A stretch of 64,000 nucleotides of DNA from Dipodascopsis uninucleata var. uninucleata (taxonomy: Eukaryota > Ascomycota > Lipomycetes > Lipomycetales > Lipomycetaceae): NCBI GenBank assembly GCA_030568195.1, contig JAJLTO010000008.1, positions 372,001-436,000 on the forward strand, in the 5' to 3' direction. Positions 1 through 13,277 of the stretch are shown here, in pieces (position 1 is the stretch's first letter; each line of letters opens with the position of its first letter). The notes beneath the pieces were generated by a model. It ran no database searches, was not told the origin of the DNA, and saw only the letters and a list, made by a program, of their open reading frames with translations. The translations under genes and the position numbers were made by a program.

Positions 1-53
1 CAAGCTGCGGATCTAACAACAGCAGTACGTAAACTGATAACATAACAACTTCG

Positions 54-1504
54 ATGCCACCAGCAACAAGGATTGTGAGGAGGGCACCGCTATTGACACG
101 TCTGAAATCGTACCCATTGGACACATTTCTTTACCTAAATGAACAAATTGAGCTAATAGAATGGGACAAACTCTCTGAAACAATCACCCTTCCATTGGGC
201 CTGGGATTTGACTTCGTGCTCTTTTTATCTAGAGTGTTTATGAGGGCGCTAGAAGAGACTGAGAATCAGAAAGATGAGGTTTTTCTGGACAGATCAAGGC
301 TGCGCAAAAGTGTAGTTGCCTCGGAAGTGTTTCAAGGAAGGAATAGCTATAGTTTCCGGAGCTGGATTATCTGGATGGTATGATAGAATTGGGCAATTGC
401 ACTCTTGAATAAAAATGAAATGAACAGAGTAATATTTGAGGATTTAATCTAATAATGTTGTGTATTATAGCTTTCTTTGCTGTCAATTGGTATATTATTC
501 CTGAGCTTCTCTAATGCGTACTACGTATTTACAAAGCGAAGAACGTATACTTTGTTTGGTCGATTGCCAACTGATAGCAAACTTCCACGCGTCCATTCGG
601 CTCGAAAAATACCAATGAACTTTAAAGACATTGAGGGGACAGTCGATCATGAAGATATAGATACTGAAAAGAAACGAAGGAAGTCGTCGATGTTTCCCAA
701 TATCTGGCCGCTGTAAGTATATTTGCAAGCTAGTTTAATAGGTGCAGAACTAATGGAAATTGATCCAGAAGACAGCAGAGTACTCCAAGTAGTCATTCTA
801 CAGATGATATAAATGAAAGAGAAGTCTGGGAATTACAGATATGGACCCCACCTTTATTCAATCTCCACCTTTTTTCATCGTTTTCACCTCTGCATGCAGT
901 GATAGCATTCAATTCGTCGTTCTCCGTAGTGGTTCGTGATATTTTTATGTGTGTATTTCTTACCACTCAACTCTATTTCCTCACGCATTATTTTCTTCAG
1001 CAAGTCTCAGATAAATCGACTATTCACGGTGAAATGTTTGATGAGTATCAAAAGAAAGTGGTTCGACCAAGGCTGGATACAATCAAAATGGATGCTGCTA
1101 TTGGTGACGGCTCTGTCGAATACTTCAGAACTAAACCCGACAGACGGTTTGAAACGCATAGTATTCTTCCCTCGCACACAACTCTTGATTCTCCGCCTTC
1201 TTTAGGTACCAGCCCATTCCAAAGTGCTGCAATAACTGCGTCCAGACAGAGTGGATTTGGTCTACCTTTCAAAAGCTCATCTCGAACCTCTCGGAGTTCA
1301 ACGAGACTGTCTTCAAGCTTTGGCTCTGCTCAGTCTACTCCTTCCGAATACATATCACGGAAAAGGTTAGTATGGTCTTCACGTTTATTTGATCTGATAT
1401 GAATATAAAGTACTGATTGACTATCTGACTACTACAGAAGATCTTCTATTTACACTCAATCTCCCCTATCTAAATCGGGCAGTGAGAATACTACACCTAA
1501 ATAA
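54..1504 (+). CDS. NUR1: Nuclear rim protein 1 (Nur1/Mug154 family), 4 exons
   Basis: Inner nuclear membrane protein of the Nur1/Mug154 (DUF2418) family. In yeast Nur1 works with the LEM-like protein Src1/Heh1 to tether rDNA and silent chromatin to the nuclear rim. I read exons 54-377, 471-712, 769-1365 and 1438-1504 (donors gtatga, gtaagt, gttagt; all phases fit), giving about 409 aa. Family hallmarks seen: the N-terminal block YPLDTFLYLNEQIELIEWD, a first hydrophobic stretch after it, a second at the exon 1/2 junction, the VWELQIWTPPLFNLHLF block at the start of exon 3, then two hydrophobic segments and QVSDKSTIHGEMFDEYQKK. The C-terminus is Ser/Arg-rich and low complexity, as expected for a nucleoplasmic tail. 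The start is the first ATG in frame. It converges with the proteasome gene downstream. Family assignment is from remembered motif patterns; exon 1/2 boundaries are the least certain. Confidence 0.78.
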
Positions 1505-1658
1505 ACATAGATTACTCGTGTTCTGCTCGGACAAGGTGCCCTCATAAGAAATTTAAAATTCTATGCGAAGCAACATTCTTATGGAGTTTAAATTGTTCCA
1601 ATGTTTATAGAACAGTTTGTAATATTAGAATATATAATCACTTTATTATCTGTTATCT

Positions 1659-3037
<1,379 letters not shown>

Positions 3038-5923
3038 ATGTCTACTGAATTAGATACTCGGAGTAGACGGTCGTTAAATTCACGCGAAGTTCTTTCGCAT
3101 GCAGACAAGAATACTGCTACTTTGCAGAAACATAGATCTCAGAAGTCTTCAGATTCCTCATCAATAGAAGCGAGACTATTGGAAAGAGAGAAAATTCTGG
3201 CGGTTAGTATTTTCATGATGATTCGTGTCACTTGAAGCTTAACTTAATCTTTCAAATGACAGCGTTGTTAACAGTCATATCAGGTTGGATCGCTGTCGAC
3301 TAGACATAAATCTCCTGCGCGAGTATCCAAAGATAGCCATCGTCAAGTCGATCAATCATCAGCAGCTGGATCACACAGCAGTAATGGCACTGTACCAGGT
3401 AAGTCTTGCTCAGTTAAATATAGTTTTTTGGTATACGACCTTTAACAGTAAGTACACAGCATGGAATCCAGAAGTCAAATTGCTAGACGCCGCCATATCT
3501 TCCTTAGCCTGCAGGGTTAGCTCTACACCATTATCATATCAAATATCAGGATTAAAACGACCAGCCCCTCTAGATCGTATGTCTACGGAAGTTCAGCATG
3601 CAGTTATAATGGAAGATTTACTTTTTGTGCTCATAGGTTCAGAGGGGCAGTACATAAGATTTCACGAGAGATATAATCCAACTATCGAGTCAGATAGGCT
3701 ACAAGGCCCTGAGTATCGTTTAGCCAAGGGATTGGACTCAAGTTTACGTGACCTTACTAAAATGCTTCTAAAAATGGCCACTCATTACTCTAGTGTTGAA
3801 GCGTTCATCGAGATTCAAAGTAAGGATGAATACGGAGTAGTTAATCATGCTCTCTGCGCTGCGATGCGACGTATTATCAAGGAGTATCTATCATTAATAG
3901 CCACAATGGAATATAAGATGTTAACTTCACCTCTATTCACGTTGAATATGTTCCATGTCGAGACAATGGATATGGCTAGGAAGTTAGCGGAGATGAGTTA
4001 CGTCATACAAAGAATAAGTAAAAAGTCAGAAGAGGAGGAAGCCGTACTCGATGACAACGCCGTCACAGATTTTGATAAAATAATGGAGACACTTAAGGCA
4101 AATGATGGCAACTTGAATGCCCTAAATAATCTTGGATCCAAGGCTGCCGGATCAACTGTGGTCAAAGGTGGTAATATAATAAAACTACTAACCGAACGAT
4201 TGTATTCAGTAGCTGGAGACGTACCAATTAGCGACCTTTTGCGACTTCTTCTTCGAGATGCTTCCCGTCCATATATGAGGATGTTAAACCTGTGGCTGCA
4301 TAGAGGTGTTATCGAAGATAGATACGGCGAGTTTCTGATCCGGGAACAAAAGGGTATTAAACGGGAACGACTTGATGATGATTATACGGACGAGTATTGG
4401 GAGAAGAGATACACTCTGAAGAAGGAGGATCTTCCGTCACAGCTAGCGGATGATGCTACAGTATGTGACAAGATTCTGTTAGCTGGTAAATTCTTAAATG
4501 TCGTGAGGGAATGCGGAGGTGTAGATGTCAGCAATGAAATCAATGATGTTCCTGAAACAATCGATGATCCAAGGTTGTTTTCAAATATTAACTCAGCATA
4601 TGCTCACGCAAATGAGTATCTACTGTCCCTGTTGATTAGTACGCATAATCTGAAAGAAAGGTTGACATCACTGAAGCACTATTTCTTCCTAGATCAAGCT
4701 GATTTTTTTACAAATTTTATGGATGTTGCGTCCCATGAGCTTCGCAAACCTGTGCGTAATGTATCGTCATCCAAGTTACAATCACTTTTGGACCTTGTCT
4801 TGCGACAGCCAGGAAGCATAACAGCTATAGATCCATTCAAGGAGGATATCGTGGTTCAGCTGAATGAAGTTGGACTGACAGAATGGCTGATGAGAATTGT
4901 TAGTGTCAGTGGCTTAGATCCATCGGATCTTGCATCGCTTCAGATATCAGGAAATACACCTGCGGAAAGGTCTTCTGACAAAGACGATAAAAAAATGATC
5001 ACTGGAATACAGGCTCTACAATTTGACTTTGTCATTCCGTTTCCATTATCTCTAGTAATATCTAGAAAGACAATGCTACGATATCAACTGCTGTTTCGTC
5101 ATTTAGTTGCACTAAAGTACATAGAACAGCTATTAGGGTCAGCTTGGCTTGAGCATGCAAAGTCTCCTGGCTGGACACAGGTCAGTAAGTCTTTTCGATT
5201 GCAGAAATGGAAAGCAAAGGCATGGAATTTACGTAGTAAGATGTTGGTTTTTATTCAGCAAGTCCTTTATTTTTCGACAACGGAAGTAATGGAACCAAAT
5301 TGGACTTCACTTATGGCCAGCATTGATCAAGTGAAGACGGTCGATAATTTGATGCAAAGACACGTTGATTTCCTAGATACCTGTCTTAAAGAATGCATGC
5401 TGACCAACTCAAAGCTCCTGCGGGTAATGGCCAAGCTTATGGCGGCCTGCAAGATGTTTGCTGTTTATAGTGTTCAGCTTTCTAAGGCATTGCCTTCTAT
5501 TGAGAGGGAGACCCCATCACCAGACAATTCAGGTGACAGCGGTCTTTCCAATTCTAACGACAAAGTTGCCAAGCTAGAAAGTATATTACAACAGTACGAG
5601 CAGAATTTCGAGCATCATTTAAAAATCCTTATGGATGCTCTGAACTATTACGCTGCTACCGAGACTGTGGTATTGTTAGGTCTTTGTGCTCGATTAGAGG
5701 TTTGTATGATAGGTGAAACTAGGAATGTTATGTAGATGTTTCATGCCATTCTGGCTTTTATTGTAATGATTACCAGATATGAAGTCTGTAGAATGAATAT
5801 ATGCCTTAATATAGTACTCTTCTTAGTATTCATCTCTGATACACCAAATTCTTCGTCTGGATTTCAGGCGAAAGATGCTCGATTCAGTTTAACCTTACCC
5901 CTGAAAAACTTGATCGCGTCTGA
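3038..5923 (+). CDS. SPC97: Gamma-tubulin complex component 2 (GCP2/Spc97/Alp4), 4 exons
   Basis: Subunit of the gamma-tubulin small complex that nucleates microtubules at the spindle pole body. Exons: 3038-3202, 3284-3398, 3472-5699 and 5888-5923, about 847 aa. The N-terminus is a Ser-rich linker. The GCP N-terminal domain shows AVIMEDLLFVLIGSEGQYIRF and SLRDLTKMLLKMATHY. The GCP2-specific core reads DASRPYMRMLNLWLHRG, then YGEFLIREQKG, EYWEKRYTL and DKILLAGKFLNVVRECGG, followed by HYFFLDQADFFTNFMD, RYQLLFRHLVALKYIEQLL and FLDTCLKECMLTNSKLL. Exon 4 (12 codons) restores the family ending: ARLE joins FNLTPEKLDRV, matching the usual RLDFN end, so the in-frame stop at 5735 lies inside a 188-bp intron (donor gtttgt). 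The second intron could also end at 3423, but that would be only 25 bp; 3471 is preferred. EFM4 starts 73 bp downstream on the same strand. Confidence 0.92.
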
Positions 5924-5996
5924 CAATATTTTGGTAGAAGAAATCACAGTTCTCAAGTATCACTCTGTTTCAACCTTCAACGAAGATAAAACGACT

Positions 5997-6870
5997 ATGG
6001 CGGATGGAATTGCGTCCTTAAACACATCAAAGCTGGGTACTAAAGAGTAGTAAGTTGTGTAGTGAATATAGTAACTACAATATCAATTGAGTATATATCT
6101 AATGAAATCTTAAAATCTAGCTGGAATGAATTCTACTCTGTAGAACAAAACAACTTTAATGACAATTCAGATGACGAGGGGGAAATTTGGTTTGCAGATG
6201 CAGATGCCGAAGACAAAATACTAGACTTCCTTTGTGAACATGCTTGCCCTGGGAGTGACGTAAATGACGACTTCCCTTTCAGCAGAAAATCATCAAAAAT
6301 GATAGATCTCGGAACTGGAAATGGTCATTTAATATTCCGACTACGGTCCGAGGGAGGATTTATGGGTAAACTATGTGGTGTTGATTACGCAGAAGTTTCT
6401 GTCGAATTTGCAGAAAAGATTTTGGCTCACAAAAAAGAAATTGGAGATATTGAAGATCCCGAATCCATCTCATTTAGACACGTTGACATCTTCAATATGG
6501 AAACAAGTGAAAATTGGGATGTTGTTTTAGATAAGGGTACCTTAGATGCTGTTGCTCTAAATAATGAACCTATAAGGAATGGGAAAACAGGCCTACAGCT
6601 ATATCCTTTGGCTGTGCGAGATAGCTTTGTCCGTGTCGGTGGAATAATTTTGATAACAAGCTGTAATTTCACAACCAGAGAATTAATACAGATCATGTCT
6701 ATTGAAGGTTCGTCAATGGTATAGAAACTCTCTTTCTCAATAATGCAATATAATAACGTGCTATTCGTATAGGTCTCGAGGTCTGGGCTACAATCGAGTA
6801 TCCAATATATGAATTTGGAGGAGTGAAAGGGCAAAGTGTGACTTCGGTTGCATTTAAAAGAACACTATAA
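5997..6870 (+). CDS. EFM4: Efm4-type lysine methyltransferase, 3 exons
   Basis: Class I SAM-dependent methyltransferase of the Efm4/See1 (METTL10) family, which methylates a lysine of translation elongation factor eEF1A in the cytosol. Exons 5997-6049, 6121-6707 and 6773-6870 give 245 aa. Exon 1 encodes MADGIASLNTSKLGTKE and splices to YWNEFYSVEQNNF, the family opening SKLGTKxYWDxFY. Later motifs are the acidic IWFADADAEDKILDFL, motif I MIDLGTGNGHLIFRL, CGVDYAEVSVEFA, and the motif IV region WDVVLDKGTLDAVAL. The last exon ends in the family signature YEFGGVKGQSVTSVAFK. Introns are 71 and 65 bp, with a GTAAGT donor in the first. It is convergent with eIF3g. Confidence 0.92.
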
Positions 6871-7028
6871 TGATTCATGTACTGGTATACGATTAGGTGA
6901 GGTTCTTGTTTATTCACTAGATTTCGCAAAAAAAAATACAATATATAATGACCATGTTCACCTTCTACTCGTAACGACCGATAATCTATCCAAGTTACAA
7001 TTTCATTTTTACTAATCTAACAACTCTC

Positions 7029-8046
7029 TTATGATCTCTTCGAGAACTCTACTCTCAAAATCAAGTTATCAAATCCATATCCGTCCATTCTCTTATATGC
7101 TACTTCCGCAGCGTGGACGTCGTAGTAGTTAATAAATGCGTAACCCTTTGGTCTTCCAGTCTCTCTATCCTTGGCAAGATAAACTCTTGCAATACGGCCA
7201 TAACGTTCGAACAGACGTGCAAGATCCTCCTCAGTAGCATCCTCGCTAATATTAGAAACTCGTAAGGTGGCGTTGTCATCTCTGTCTCTGTACGATCCCA
7301 TTTTCTCTCCTTCGCCCCGTCCAGGAGCGCCACCAGCACGGTTTCGTAAGTGAGGAGGAACATAAGCGCTCTTTACCGGACCAGAAGTGGCAGAAGCAGC
7401 AGCAGATGGTTCCGGTGTAGACATACGAGGTGTAGATGAAAGAGAATCATCAGCTGCAACATCAGCACTAGCAAATCTGTCCTTGAATGGACATCTACTT
7501 GTGAAATGCTCACCACCACATGTTCGACAAGTGATAGCCTTGACACGAGCGGCCTGCTCCTTCGGATTGACCTTAACTTCTTCTTCCTATAACCGCACAT
7601 CATAAAATATTAGAAAGTCTATCGTCAGACTATAGTATAGTGAAATATTTCCAAAAATGCTTACCTTCCAGCCAATAACCAGCTTAAGAGGCAAATTCTC
7701 ACCAACGCTGGTGGTCTTCACATCAGGACCCGGTCTTGCGCCCCGTTCCATTCCAAACTTTGCCCATCTCCTTCGCTCTGCAACAGCCGAATTCACACGC
7801 TCCTTTACGACGGTAGTCTTGATCTTCTGAGTTACCTTAACCTTCTTTCCAGTTTCCGGATTAACACGATACGAGATTACCGTTTTTGTTCCGTCTGGAT
7901 TAGTTGTTTCTAATGGTGTTGGAAATCCATTATCATCATCGTCGTCCGCCCAGTTTGTAGTCGATTTTCTATACTATTAGTCAACATTTGATACAATAGC
8001 CATTTATCTTCACATAATATGGCACTTACGAGGCAATATCAGGCAT
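7029..8046 (-). CDS. TIF35: Translation initiation factor eIF3 subunit G, 3 exons
   Basis: Subunit g of eIF3, acting on the 40S ribosome in scanning and reinitiation. Exons 8046-8030 (17 nt: MPDIA plus two bases), 7968-7665 and 7586-7029 give about 292 aa (yeast Tif35 is 274). The N-terminal half begins [11 protein letters not shown], then the eIF3g domain with [16 protein letters not shown] and [13 protein letters not shown] zinc-knuckle-like segment [17 protein letters not shown] follows, then [10 protein letters not shown]. The C-terminal RRM has RNP2 LRVSNI and RNP1 KGYAFINY. The tiny first exon is supported by a GTAAGT donor and matching phase. It is convergent with EFM4 and divergent from the CENP-B-like gene. 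Confidence 0.94.
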
Positions 8047-8320
8047 ATCTGCTGCTTCTCTGTTATTAAATCAAATATAACTCTTGTAACAATGTCAGCG
8101 GTTTTTTGTTCTACTGTGAAAATTTTGTCTTCATAACCCTAATATCGATGATTTGTCTCAACTTCCAACAAGAGAATCCCTAAACACGGTTATGAGATAC
8201 CTCGCGCAGTGAATTTTAATTGAAACAGGTGGAAAGAGATGAATATTCTATATTTGGCACGAAGAACAACGTAAATCGAACGAACGAGTATATTAGGCTG
8301 CAAAATAAGGCTCATCGGCT

Positions 8321-10409
8321 ATGATGGCCACATCAACAGCGGCGGCCTCAGTGACTGTACGCCCAGAACAGTCTGTAGATCATGAATCATCCCCCAGAAG
8401 ATTCGAAAAGGTGAACTACTCTATGACAAATGAGCAACGCCGTCAACTCTGTCTATACGCAGAGGAGAACCCCAAGGCAAATCAGAGGCAGCTCATTGAA
8501 TGGTTCAAGGGACAGTTTAATGTGGCTCCATCTCAGGCGGCCATATCTCGGTGCCTGAAGCGGAAAAGTTATATTTTAGAATCAAGAGAAGCTGATCCAA
8601 ATCTCAAAAGATTGAAGAAAGTGACATATCCTCTTATGGAAGACGCGTTGTACAAGTGGTATACAGAATATAAAGGACTATTGACTATTGATGGTAATGT
8701 ACTGAAGCAGAAAGGGATCTACTATCTCAAGGTGTGCACCTTTCTCAATATTATATATCTTGGAGTAAAAATTGCTGACTTAGATACGTGCGGTTGACTT
8801 GCCTACTCGATTTCTTTAGACGCTGTATCCAAATGCTAGCGATAATGCGTTTCATTTTTCAGACGGTTGGCTTGCAAGGTTCAAGGCTCGGCACAGCATC
8901 AAGCATTTACGTTTGGCATCCCAAGACCAATCACTTCCACGTAGTAGGTCCTTGCAGGACCAGATTCCAGCTATCAGATCGAGGATTGCACAATATGCGA
9001 CTAAAGATGTCTATAATATGGACGAAACATTGCTTTTTTATCAGAGTATCGGTAATGGAATTTCTAAAAGCAATACGGCAATGACAGCAGATGATAGAGA
9101 GATTGGTACTCAATTTTCAAAATATCCAATAGCTGGGAAAGAAAAAATCACATTAACTGTGTGTACGAATGCTGATGGCAGTGAGAAACTTCCATGCTGG
9201 GTAATTGGATCCCAAGCTTCTCCAGCATCTCTTCGTGACATAGAAATGTCAGGTATGGGCATTTCATATGTATATGATGAGAGTGCTAAAATGACGTCAC
9301 GGATATTTAAACACTATATCCAATGGTTTGATGATTACATGACAGGTCGACGTGTTCTCTTGATTGTGGACTATAGCATTGCCCATTTGACGTTTGATGG
9401 CAAGCTTGCCAATACTGATCTCTTAGTTTTGCCTCCTAATCCTGCTGCGATTGACTTTCAACCTTGTGACTCCGGAATTATGACCGTGCTGAAATCTGCT
9501 TATAGACGCCGGTTTGTTGAAATAATGCTTGGAAGACTAGAGAGAGGCGAGAGTAGATTACTCCTGACATTGCTAGAGGCAATGAATGTTCTAGCTCAAG
9601 CCTGGAGAGAAGATGTTTCTCCTGATTTCATTTTTAATTGCTATCTCAATTGTCGCTTAATTACTGATATGGACGTAAATGAACAAGAGAACAGGGCAAT
9701 CGAAGGATCACTTATGACCGTCAACTCTAATATTCAACGTGATAGCATATCTGATGGACAGGTGGAAAACGATCTCTTTACGAGTATGAATCAAGCTAGA
9801 GATATTGGTCTTGGAATTACACCACATGATCTGTTTCGAGACATATCTCAGGTAAGAGCGGTGACTCCAAAGAAAACTAAGGAATTGCAATATATTTTAA
9901 CGACTGCGGGAGATCACGTATTTTCTGTGCCTTCTATAGAAGAAGTTGTCGAAGAAATCCAAATTGAGGCAGAAAAGTTAACTGCACAGCTGATGCCTAA
10001 TAATGGAATAGACTCTAAGCGGCAATCTACTAAAGAAGTGATTACTACAAGCAGTCTCGCTGGGTCTAGCGATAGTATATTTTTGAGCTCACAGGGTAAT
10101 ATTTCGCGTACTGATGAATCGCTTATGCTATCCAGTTCCAATTCATCTCCTCCAATACCAGCAAAAATAGGTTCAGAACATCCAAGTAGCCTGAACGACG
10201 TGCATCTCCACGGCGAAAATAGTGAATTTTCCGAGGTGTTCGAGCGAATCAGTGCGACAGAAGCATTAGGAGCCATTGATTTGCTAGAGAGGTTTTGGAT
10301 GGGCCGAAATCCTGAGAGTTTACGATTATCTTTATCAGGTCAACGCCATGAAATTCTGGCAAAGCATATGGTTCTTAAGCAATCGACCATAGATAGGCTA
10401 TTTGGTTGA
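8321..10409 (+). CDS. CENP-B-like / pogo-transposase-derived DDE protein, 2 exons
   Basis: Protein of the CENP-B/pogo transposase family. Exons 8321-8731 and 8820-10409 (88-bp intron, phase 0) give 666 aa. Residues about 35-85 form the first helix-turn-helix (YSMTNEQRRQLCLYAEENP, then SQAAISRCLKRK). The second, CENP-B/Tc5-type, HTH ends in FHFSDGWLARFKARHSI, read across the intron. The DDE_1 domain keeps three acidic residues: D205 (YNMDET), D321 (LLIVDYSIAH) and D354 (QPCDSGIM), with 33 residues between the last two. The C-terminal 250 residues are low-complexity Ser-rich, ending in a short helical segment. No matching terminal inverted repeats or TA duplications were seen in about 200 bp on either side, so it may be a host (domesticated) gene like fission yeast Abp1/Cbh1/Cbh2. 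Whether it binds centromeres or is a transposase cannot be told from sequence. Confidence 0.85.
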
Positions 10410-10963
10410 TGTATCTCAGAAGTTTTAAGTTCTTTTCACATCATCGTTCCCTCTATCAGATCTGACGGGCTTTTGCTTACATCTCTCGAGACATGAGTAT
10501 CTGCTGTATCTTCAAGGACTAAATGTGGAGTTGCCATGTATTTCTTGGCGCTTGGTGAAATGCTTTAGTGAAATCTGTTTACTGAGTGCAATTTAGATTT
10601 GCTTTGTTTCAATACCATAATTTGTTAATATAATATGTTGGGTACTCGTTCTATTTGGATATATATAAAGCATAAGAATGTTCGGTCTGTACATAATAAA
10701 TACAAATTGATAATAATTATCAGATGTCATTAAATGAAAATATCTTTATGTATAGCTCGCATTGTATTTCGTTATGTATTGTAACGTCAGTGAGTTCTTT
10801 TGGTTTGCTACGGTTTGATTTCCCATGCTGAGGTTACTGTCTAAGTCCGCCGAAATTAGACGAACTCTTCCATGATTTTACGTAGCTGTTGTTTGAGCTA
10901 CCTGTGATTCAAACCATTCTGCTGAAAATTGAGCAATGCTAATACTCTCGCACCTAAATTATT
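10410..10963. other. Intergenic, no gene recognised
   Basis: Presumed 3' flank of the CENP-B-like gene and 3' flank of the weak minus-strand reading beyond it. AT-rich and with stops in all frames. I see nothing else. Confidence 0.5.
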
Positions 10964-11505
10964 CTAGTGAAGAAAATAGAGCCTAGTGTAATAATAATAG
11001 CTGGATCTACCACGTGCAACTGTAATATCATATAAACTGTGATCTGCAGTCAGACAACCAAAAAACCCACGTGAACGGACCCAACATCTTTGACCCGGCA
11101 TCACAACAGTATTCTGGGAGCTAGTTTTGTCTCGGATAGCGTGACTTTCTAGTGCTTTGGATTCGGTTTCGACATCAAATATATTTTCTAGAACTACCTT
11201 AGAGCCATCTAGATCAAGTCTAAAGATAAGCTGCTCCGTGGGGTTCAGCATCAGCAAACGCATATATTTAAACAATTCAATTATATAGATCTACCCAATT
11301 TCAGCTGATATCCACAACTCAAAAATCATTCTACTTACGATTTATCTGCTAAAGAATTACAGTTTTGTGCAGTCGGGTCGTTAAATATAAAGCGATTGGA
11401 GTCCTCCGAGCTAGCATTATTATATCTTGATCGACCTTCCCTACCTTGGTACAGATTCTGATATAAGACCTTTAATATTTTCTCAGCATAATTTTCAAGT
11501 AAATA
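10964..11505 (-). CDS. Possible 3' part of a spliced gene or gene remnant, unidentified
   Basis: A minus-strand reading from 11505-11339, donor GTAAGT, to 11219-10964 (acceptor CTTATCTTTAG, 119-bp intron) is open for about 140 codons in phase. The segments read NRFIFNDPTAQNCNSLADKS, then LDLDGSKVVLENIFDVE and PGQRCWVRSRGFFGCL, which look protein-like rather than random. I recognise no family. No in-frame ATG begins it, and an upstream exon would have to fit within 90 bp before the divergent transporter gene, so it may be a truncated remnant or a misread. The alternative is one unspliced frame at 10964-11275. Confidence 0.3.
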
Positions 11506-11594
11506 CTATCAAACTAGCTTATGGTTGGCAATTCATATGAAATTCTATTGTCCGGGGATGTGTAATATCAAATCAGATTCCTTTTATCGGTGAG

Positions 11595-13277
11595 ATGGTC
11601 AATATACTCAATGTTTACACCATATCAGCATTTGCCGCCTTAGGAGGTGCTTTATTCGGTTTTGATATATCTTCTATGTCCGGCGTTCTAGCAACAGAGC
11701 AATATAAGGATTATTTCAACAATCCTATTGGCTACAAGCAAGGTGCTATCACGGGCGCTATGGCTGCGGGCTCTTTGGCTGGAGCAATGTCTTCAAGTGT
11801 CCTAGGTGATATGTAAGTGGAAGCGAATGGTAAATTGAATGCCATTTGCAGTACTGCTTCTGTGAACTCTTGCTAATAGGATCGTTAACAGGATATCAAG
11901 GAAGATTGCAATTCAGCTGGGTGCCGTTTTATGGATCATTGGTGCTGTGTTAGTGCACACTGATACTACTTTGTATATAATATAAGCGTATATACTGACC
12001 TATAGCATCTATCTAGAATACAATCAGCTGCTCAAGGATCTGGAATGTTAGTTGCCGGTCGAGTTATATCCGGGATTTGCGTGGGTATCACTTCTTCACT
12101 GGTTCCGATATATCAGTCTGAAATAGCGCCGAGACGTATACGTGGACGAGTAGTATCGCTACAGCAGTTTGCTGTGACGTGGGGCATAATGATTCAATAT
12201 TTCATTCAGTATGGTTGTTCTTTTATAAAATCGGATGCTTCATTTCGAATACCCTGGGCAGTACAAGCCGTGCCAGCTGTGATATTATTTTTAGGACTCT
12301 TTTTATTTCCACATTCTCCCAGATGGCTAGCAAGCAAAGATAGGTGGGACGATGCTTTACAAGTTTTAGCATTCTTAAGAACTTCGAATAACGATATCAA
12401 TGATCCACTAGTTCTAGCTGAATTTAAAGAAATCGAGGACCAGATTAGATATGAATTAGACGAGGAGTCGAGCAGTTGGAAAGAATTGTTCAGTAAAAAG
12501 ATTAGACTGCGTGTCATTCTGGCTGCAACAGTGCAGATCTGGTCTCAATTGACTGGAATCGATATTCTCATGTACTATATCGTCTACATTCTGGAAAGTG
12601 CGAATGTTGCGAACACCCTACTAGCATCATCTATTCAGTATATTATAAACATGCTATTCACTATACCATGTATCATATGGCTTGACAGGTGGGGACGACG
12701 ACCAGCTCTTATTCTTGGGGCTTTATCTATGAGTCTATGGCTCTACCTGATTGGTGGACTCCTTGCAAAATATGGTGAACCAAATACAGTTAAAGACGAC
12801 TCTTACACTTGGGTAATCAGAGGTCACCGAAGTGCAACGCTAATGGTGATGGCTTCCACATATTTAGCGGTAGCTTCATTTGCTATCTCTTGGGGTCCAA
12901 TCTCGTGGATATATCCTCCGGAAATAGTACCACTTCGGGTTCGCGCAAAGGCTGTTGCGATGGCTACGTCGGCAAACTGGGCTACTAATTTTATTCTTGG
13001 TATATCAATACCTCCACTATTGCGAGCGATTAGGTGGAAAATGTTTTTTATATTTGGATCTCTTAATGTATTGGCAGCTCTTTATGTTTGGATTTGTGCT
13101 CCGGAGACTAAGCAACGTACGCTCGAAGAGATGGACGAAATATTTGAGCATGGTGATCCTCTTTGGAGATCGCTTAATACTCATATAGAAGGTAACAATC
13201 GATTAGAGTCGATGGCACATGCAATCGAGAAAGGAAACGTACGTCTATACCATTCTCTTCATGTTCGTATGTTCTGA
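11595..13277 (+). CDS. MFS sugar transporter (hexose-transporter type), 3 exons
   Basis: Plasma-membrane sugar porter with 12 predicted membrane helices. Exons 11595-11812, 11892-11948 and 12017-13277 give 511 aa. Splicing restores AVLWIIGAVIQSAAQGSGML across the second junction. Sugar-porter signatures: LGGALFGFDISSMSGV in helix 1, AGRVISGICVGITSSLVPIY with YQSEIAPRRIRGRVV, PHSPRWL after helix 6, DRWGRRPALI in the second half, and PETKQRTLEEMDEIF at the end. The helix 7 motif reads WSQLTGIDILMYY: the asparagine usually found in QLTGIN or QLTGMN, a sugar contact in related porters, is Asp here. The cytosolic N-terminus is only about eight residues, so an unseen upstream exon is possible. Substrate is unknown; hexose or another polyol/sugar is plausible. 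Confidence 0.88.

Noticed and set aside
3399-3423. 25-bp intron in the GCP2 gene
   Set aside because: Phase fits, but 25 bp is too short for fungal splicing; ending at 3471 (73 bp) also keeps the frame and has a better branch region.
5736-6050. 104-codon frame between GCP2 and EFM4 as a separate gene
   Set aside because: It is explained by the GCP2 last intron and exon in another frame plus EFM4 exon 1.
8198-10420. TGAGATAC / GTATCTCA pair flanking the CENP-B-like gene as terminal inverted repeats
   Set aside because: Only eight bases match, the flanking bases do not, and no TA duplication is present; expected by chance.
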